Shown in pieces: positions 57,301-64,000 of a stretch of DNA of 64,000 nt. The DNA comes from Plazaster borealis. Its lineage: Eukaryota > Echinodermata > Asteroidea > Forcipulatida > Labidiasteridae. The notes below the pieces were generated by a model. The model searched no databases and was not told the DNA's origin. It was given only the letters and a program-made list of their open reading frames with translations. The stretch is from assembly GCA_021014325.1 (NCBI GenBank), contig CM037474.1, positions 3,290,501 to 3,354,500 on the forward strand, written 5' to 3'. The translations under genes and the position numbers were made by a program. Numbering within the stretch: the first letter of the stretch is position 1; every line of letters begins with the position of its first letter.

Positions 57301-59407
57301 ATACAAGTTTATTTGTACAGCTACATCAGATTCAACAAAGGCGGGGCAGCATCATGGGATACAAAATTGCGAAGAACTGGGAAGAACTACGAACAATTTA
57401 ACAAGGCTGACAAGTGCTTTATAACTTCAGGTTGTCAACAGCAGGGAACCATTTCACAAATAAGTTATATCTGAACCTCTATCATGTTAAGTAAAATGAT
57501 GAATTGAACCTCTATCATCATGTTAAGTATGTGCAGATTTGTTAACAGAATTTTTGCTGATCTTCTCCTTGACAATTATTACTCCTTTGTTGAAATGGAG
57601 AAACAATCATGTTTGTTTTGTTGGAGGAGATAGTTCCAGCATGAGTGTAAAAGTTGTGAGATGTATGTGGTACACATACCTATGTACATGTCAGTAAAGA
57701 CAAAAACTCCACTGAATTCTGAAGTTAAGAACCCATTTCAGTATACAGTCAACTCCAATATAACTGGCTAAATTACCTCTTTATAACATGAACATTGCTA
57801 TAAGATGACAGCAAAACAAAGAAACACAAAGCAGAAACGAGATTTTGAACTTCAGAATGTAGTCTTTCAAGCAGAACCTCTTTATGACTGTGCTCTTTAT
57901 AACAAGGGGTTGACTTTCATTTATGTATGTCATTACTGTGAACTTTCCCATACTCTAGACAGTTATTCCTAAAGTGCAAAGCCTTGTATTTTCTTAATTC
58001 AGGATTTGGAATCCCCCCCCCCTCCTCCTCCCATCTTGGTATGACTTGCCAACATGTATTTGTGTTGATAAGCCGTGGGCACATGTAATTCAGTAACACT
58101 CTGGAGAATTGTGAACAGGTTGTGTACGCAACGCCCACTTTATATTAAAAGCATCATGTAGCCGTTGTACAGGCTTTGATCAGTGTACAAAACTGTTCGA
58201 GCATTTTATGCATAATTTCCGTCACCGATAAACACATTGCTTACAATGTTCCAACTTTATACAGGAACCAACAAGTTGTACAAAGGTACCAACGTGAGAG
58301 CTATGTTTACTTTGAAGTTAAATTTAAAGGGGTGATAACTCTTGGATTTATGTGGAAATTATGATACAAATAGTATACATTTCCCATATGACCAGTGTAG
58401 TATCTTGCCTGCCAGAAAGGCCCTGGAATGTGCGAGGTTACTCTTATTTTGTAAACAAATGTTACATGGTCTATTGTTATTCAATTGAAAAAGAAACCAC
58501 CAGACTTGTGCTGTCATGAGTTCACTAGCCTTGTATAATACACACTTTGGGTGTTTGGGTTTTCACACATGCTACACAGTCTCCTAGAAGTTTAGTATAT
58601 TTCTCCACACCAACTGCACCCTGTAAACCCACATTAAAGAAACTAACATTAACAACCTAGTTACAGCCATCATAAGTCAAAAACCATATTGCAATAGGCA
58701 TCTGATAACCTGACCTACTGACTGTAAAAAATCTGTCACTATAATTTGTATTTATAGCCAACCTAAAAAAACTGCTACCGTTAACTGGTGTGACCTGACA
58801 CATTAAAACAGAGTGCTGCAGTAAAAATTAATCGTCCAATGTTTCAACCGTGATGGTTTTTGGAATTGTATTTGTTTAATATGCAGAGTACCAAAGAAAG
58901 TTAAATATTTGCATTTCTATTTATGTCATCAAAAAGCTAACAACTCCTACCAGTACTTCAGTACTGTGAACATTAATTGTTGGGATGCATGCACTACCTG
59001 TACGTAGAAGTTCATGGAATTGTAGATGCATGTGTATACGGGCTGCCAAGACAAAATGATAATGAAATTCAAAATATGATATTGTGCAATATTTACAGTA
59101 CGTTTAGATAAGAATGATGTTTTGGCATGGATGGTGTGTAACTCGTGGAGGCATGATCACGGGTGTAGTGATATTTTTAGAAAATAGAAACTTAAAAGAC
59201 AAGTGCATGCAACAGATGTAATTAAACAGTCATGGGTTTTGTGAAATGTCACGTTGTATTGTACATGTAGACAATAAGAATACAAGTAGAATAAAAGGAC
59301 AAGATACCTAATGAGTTGACCCAAAGTAGAGATATAAATAATATTACAATTCCATATTTTCAGTTTTAGAAAGACTATTGTTGAAGTTACCTGTGATTTA
59401 ACTATAC

Positions 59408-59703
59408 TGGGGAAAACTGATTGGGTAAATTTTAATTAATTTTGGGTTGAACAAAGACAAATTATTTAGAGCAGGATTTGAAAGTGCGTCCACCGGATTA
59501 ACGTGCCGGCGCTCTATAAACTGAGCTATCTAGCCCTATGTAGGCGGTCTCCCCATTTTGTCAATATCTTTGTTCGGGGGTGCCAGTCAGAAGCCATTCA
59601 GCCTGTATAACCAGGGATCACACCCAAGTTTATGATACAACCTGGGAAGTGGCAGGAGTGGCATGTTAATCCGGAGGTTGCAGGTTCAAATCCTGCTCCA
59701 GTA
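59408..59703 (-). mobile_element. SINE copy with an inverted tRNA-like fragment at its end
   Basis: 59408-59650 matches the SINE unit on the minus strand, with mutated A and B boxes. Immediately after, 59651-59703 carries the tRNA-like 3' half on the plus strand (GGAGGTTGCAGGTTCAAATC). This gives a head-to-head composite, probably from a second insertion or a rearrangement. Confidence 0.75.
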
Positions 59704-61777
59704 CATTTGATTACACATCTAGCAGAGTTTTCCCCTTTTCTGGAGGGGGAGGGGGTGGAGGTATTAAGTCACCAGCCTCTAAAAACTTTTAAAAACATTT
59801 TGAAGTTTAAACCTGCAATTTCAGGACTACAAGGTCATTAGTGCAGTTTGGATGGTTTTCATCAAATTGCTTTTGCATATTTTGGAGCTCCTGGTAAATG
59901 GAGTTTATTGATCAAGAGTGGTCTCCAAAATAATTGTTTAGCAAAAAGAAACATTCATTTTACTAAGTAAAACAGTTATTTGTGGATTATTACAATCATT
60001 AATTGTTTTCATAATTAATTGTTTTCACATTTACATGCATTTTTCACTTAACAATCTTTTGGGCACTGAGCCAACGAAAATAAAACAAAAAATAAAAAAC
60101 TTAAAATTTTGTATAAAATGTCATTACCTAAATCTGTATTAGAAATTACCACAAGGTTTGTTTATTTAAATATATTTTTTAAATGATTCCTTTGAATCAG
60201 TTTCATAAGCCATGTTCAGTTTATTGGGCCGTAATCTTAAAATTGAAATTATCAATTATCAATTTAAAAATCTTTGTCATCGGCTACCTTTAGTTGCAAA
60301 GTACGTGGAATAATTCACAGTTTTCTTGCACGGAAGGAAAACTTATTTTAAAAAATTATGCAGTCTGAAATTGAGGCCTTTGCTGGAACAAATTCCCTTA
60401 GTGTGTATTCAGCAGCTTAAGCGGATTTTTTAAAATCAATATATTTTATATAGTACTAGTGGAAATTCCCCCCTTTTTCACCCAAATGAAGGATTTTTAT
60501 AGTAAAGACCAAAGATTGAAAACAACTGAAATGATGTGCTCGTTTTGAAAGAATTGTTTTTTTAATGCATCCATAGTTTGGAAGAATTTAGAGATAATAT
60601 AATCAAAGCCAATGATATGGAATCTAGAGTATTTATTTTACATTTTAAAGTGATGTTATCTTGCGGAAACAAGGTTGTTGCTTTTTCCCCTTGTACTAAA
60701 AAAACAAAAACAAAGTTACATCATTGGTATACAAAGCTAAGCGTAAATCAAACAGCAGTGGCTATGGCCATTAGAGCCATAGCCACTGCCGAAGCCAATA
60801 ACTCAAACATGGCCTTAGTACACAGACAAGGCTTACAATATAAATTGATGGATGCTTTTCTATTTATTGAAATTTATTTTAAAAATCTGTCTCCAATCCA
60901 GTGTTGTACAATCCTGTTTAATTTAGATCATTATTGTGCAACCACCACGGTCATGTCCCCTTTGTCAAACAGTGTTCATCCCTGCCATACTGATAAGGGG
61001 CCAGACTGTTTTTTCCCTCTCAGCCTCTGTTTGGATAACATTGGCTGGAATGAGAGGAAAGTGAAAGGGTTGTACTATGAATGTAGCTTTAGAAATAGAA
61101 CCAAGAGAATGCTGAGCTTGGACTGCAGTCTGTGTCCTGCTGTGGACATTGGGATCGATACCGTAGGATATGCGTGTATTGCACACTGATACCACTTAAC
61201 ACGTGTGTATGGCAAGATGGCGACACACATTCAGCATTTTCTACACTTTTGGGGTCAATCTAAGATGTGGTATCTTTATGACATGCGTGTCAAGTAATAT
61301 CGTTTTCAAACATGTAATAAAAGTGCCTCACATGTCCATGATGATCTCACAACAGAGTCTCGCAGAAATGGACTCTTCACACTGCGTTCTCCGGGTTCAA
61401 TTTCTTTTAGAATGTAGTTCCTTTTTAGTAGAAATTTTACACAGTATTAAACATATACCACCAATCACCTATCAACACGGCCAGCCACGCTTGCAATCCT
61501 TCCAGCAGATCAAACAAAATGTATTTTTAAATATTATAAACCGACGTTGTAAAAAATATATTTCAGATGTTGTGCCATTGATTGACGTTGTAAAGCATTT
61601 AACTACTTAGTAAATTATTTGATGTGATTCGTGCATGTCATTTTGGTCTCTTAAATATTTGTAATACTTGTATTTTTATGTGTATGGAAAATTGAATTTT
61701 AAGTGAAGTATGATGTGATATTTGTGACAGGAGAGTTTTAAAGACTAGTAACTGATTTATTGAGGTGTTTACAATCA

Positions 61778-61960
61778 GGGCCCAATTTCATAAGCACAAA
61801 AAGTAGCTAAGCGCAACATAATTATGCTTACTGGGAAATGGTTACCAGCCAAAATACCATGTCACATGTACAATTTGTGACTGGTATCCTGCTCATTTCT
61901 GCTCAGCAGGAAATTGTTAAGCAATATTTTCTGCTTAAGTAGCTCTTTGAAATTGGGCCC
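61778..61960. mobile_element. MITE with GGGCCCAATTTCA ends
   Basis: Perfect 13-bp inverted ends GGGCCCAATTTCA (61778-61790; complement 61948-61960). The interior has TTCTGCTTAAGTAGCTCTTT and GCTTACTGGGAAATGG as in 42939-43112. Confidence 0.85.
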
Positions 61961-62420
61961 AGGGGGTGTAGCGACCACCAGGGGCAACCTCCCTCCAGTG
62001 GTTGTCCTCAGTCGGCATTTCAAGCCTCAGCTGGCAAATGAAACGCTAATTCAAGCAGAACAAGGGCATCCGGATTAAACTGTCAGTAATTTTTGTTGAC
62101 CAATTCATTATTTTTTCCTTCCAGCGCGCTAATTGCAAAAAAGGGTTTGTTGCTTTGACATTATTGAATAATAGTGGGGTTACGCACTAGGCACGCTATA
62201 GTCTGTCTTGAAATAGTGGAGAATATTGGGTGGTCGGCGAGTTGGGTACCAGGCACCCTTCTCCAAAAATGCCCTTGCTACGCCCCCATCTACAACGTCA
62301 GTAGTATTTATGTAATTAAATGTAAATAATATGGATTATTTGTGGCATGCTAAGTTGTAGATATTTATACAGTCATCTTGGTTTCACTTAACACACAAAT
62401 CAATGACAACCAAAAATGAC

Positions 62421-63031
62421 AACCTCGTTCCCGTTGGTGTAAAATCTCGCCGCGCCATTCCCCCCCCAGATTACCTTGCTCGATCATAACCCCTGGAAGT
62501 GTGACTTTGAAATATCCAAGTATATTGGATATATTTATTAGTCCTGTGGTTGATCCTTTTTGTGTTAGAGAGGTTGACAGAGCGTGCTGTCAAAAGACGC
62601 ATCCAGTCATAGAGAACCTGGTCCCCTCTCACTCTTTCTTTGATCTTGTGGTATGTCTAACTGCAGGCAGTTTAGGGTGACCATGTAAATACACGATTCA
62701 TTTGAAGTGTATAGACCTCTTGCATATGACATCACAAGCCCAAAACAGTCCCCTCACCGAGGTCAACGAAGAGCCATCATTGGCTGAGAGTCAGGCGCAG
62801 CGCGTACACGATTCCATTGTTTGTCATCAAAGATGGCAGCCAATGCAATGGGTCCATTGCGTCAAAATATTTGCATTTTGCATTTTTGCATAAGCCCCCC
62901 ACAAGCGTCCTACAAGTTCTCAAAAGTTGTTAACAAGCGTGCGCGTAGAGCAGTCACTTTTGGTAAGCCAATCAGCACATCCCTCCAGGTGTTAGTGACG
63001 AGAGGTATCGATATGGCGCGCTGCCCATGGT
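62421..63031 (+). repeat. About 500-bp dispersed repeat, copy 2 with nested insertion
   Basis: Same block order as 39611-40120, interrupted at about 62711-62853 by a segment that begins TAGACCTCTTGCATATGAC and ends near CAATGGGTCCA, the ends of the TAGACCC MITE family. Confidence 0.8.
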
Positions 63032-64000
63032 AACAAGTCTGCGGAAATGAGGGTTGTACTAAAATTGTCAGGTACCGTTTTGTTGTTTACTCACTGTGTG
63101 GCAAAGAGGAACAACACCAGAATGGCTTCATTGGGTTTTTTTCATTTGTTGTTCCTTATTTATTTAATCCATGCCAGATGTTATGTTATGTTTTTTGCCA
63201 TTTGTTATGACATTTCTTTTTTTACAATTTTTGTTTCAAACTTCAAACTGTGTAATATTCCAGTACAAGTTGCTGTTTAGCTCAAAGAAATTTTGATAAG
63301 AAAAAGACACTTTGCACTTGCACCGAGTTCAAGGCCTGTGTTGCGTTAAATGAATTCAGAGAAAGAAACTCGTAGATGTCCATGGACTTGTACTTTAAAA
63401 ATGATCCTAGAACCGACATTAAATTATTCCTTTAACAATTTTGTAGTTACTTTGATGAACTTATTCATAGCAGAGTGGACACTTTTTGCATTTATTTAAT
63501 ATTTAAAATATAAATAAACAGATAAGCATTTGCACGAGCAGGCTGCTTGTTTGTTCCCATGCTAAAGGTCATAAAAAAAAACTTGTAATATTTTTATTGA
63601 TTTTGAGTTTAATTGTTTTTAAACAATCGCCAATGACTCACATCCTCGTGCCATCTGCTTTTTATACCGTTTTGTTTGGTTTTTATATATGATTTGACAC
63701 AGTGTGTGGAAAGTGTTGTTTTGTGTGAATCACTTGGATTGCTGTTCAATACTAAATGATTAAACTGTCATTTCTGTCACGTTCCCGGCATGCTTACAAT
63801 AATAGAAACTGATGTTCTTTATGTATGAACAAAGGGGTCTGACTATTTGCTGTTCAAGCCTCAGTTTGATTGGGCTGATTTGTATGACAAATGTTTAAAA
63901 AAATAAAATTTCCAAACCATTAAAAAAAATACAGGGATGAAAATGTCAGACTTTCTGATGTCTGCCTGGTGAAAAAAGTAGCCGTTATTTTCTCCAGATA

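Larger units (their letters stand above)
54350..64000. other. Downstream region without a supported gene
   Basis: About 9.6 kb with only short, AT-biased open frames. The longest (60578-61189, plus) lacks an ATG and overlaps repeats. Elements present: SINE copy 59408-59703, hairpin 60756-60788, GGGCCC MITE 61778-61960 and a 500-bp repeat with nested insertion 62421-63031. Could partly be extended ninjurin 3' UTR. Confidence 0.6.

Noticed and set aside
60578..61189. 203-codon open frame on the plus strand
   Set aside because: Starts at TTG without an ATG, has AT-biased codons, spans a hairpin and a dispersed repeat, and shows no recognisable domain or splice context.

Overview
This window is AT-rich, intron-rich metazoan DNA with no prokaryotic features. 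Protein genes are split into short exons separated by long introns, and the non-coding space is packed with small inverted-repeat transposons (MITEs), tRNA-derived SINEs and minisatellites. The abundant MITEs that start and end with TTAAAGG-type ends, the Ser/Leu-tRNA-headed SINEs and the deuterostome-like gene order suggest an echinoderm, possibly a sea star. That assignment is an inference from recall, not a database match.

The minus strand from 36283 down to 3297 carries the 5' part of one large gene, a WNK (with-no-lysine) kinase. Eight coding exons (35489-36283, 25687-25862, 24369-24589, 23131-23288, 22282-22370, 11071-11281, 8144-8270, 3297-3721) join in phase through GT/AG sites into 734 codons. 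These give an acidic disordered N-terminus, the complete kinase domain with the WNK hallmarks (GRGSFK lysine, AWCE cysteine, DLG instead of DFG), the PF2-like autoinhibitory domain and a glutamine-rich exon. The gene continues beyond base 1.

On the plus strand, divergent from WNK, is a ninjurin gene. The terminal exon (53654-53998) encodes the whole ninjurin core of 114 residues. A phase-compatible upstream exon (44583-44939) encodes 119 residues of Ser/Pro/Asn-rich sequence, a probable N-terminal extension. The first exon(s) of this gene were not identified and should lie between about 37 kb and 44.5 kb. No further gene is supported from 54 kb to 64 kb.

The main biological observation is the head-to-head WNK-ninjurin arrangement. 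In human, NINJ2 lies next to WNK1 on 12p13 and NINJ1 lies next to WNK2 on 9q22. The pair therefore looks like ancient deuterostome microsynteny that predates the vertebrate genome duplications. WNKs sense chloride and osmotic state and control cell volume, while ninjurins are small membrane proteins acting in adhesion and in plasma-membrane rupture of swollen cells. A regulatory reason for their linkage is conceivable but unproven.

Layout: 1-3296 WNK intron 8 (partial); 3297-36283 WNK; 36284-44582 divergent intergenic/5' region; 44583-53998 ninjurin exons around an 8.7 kb intron; 53999-64000 3' UTR and repeat-rich downstream DNA. Elements with clear ends include a piggyBac-like MITE (31163-31536), hAT-like MITEs (20543-21085, 35006-35352, 14543-14814), TA-flanked MITEs (41304-41586 and a nested relative near 62711), a 35-bp perfect foldback (38283-38426), a 44-bp minisatellite (42573-42897) and a SINE with a 10-bp target duplication (2786-3017).
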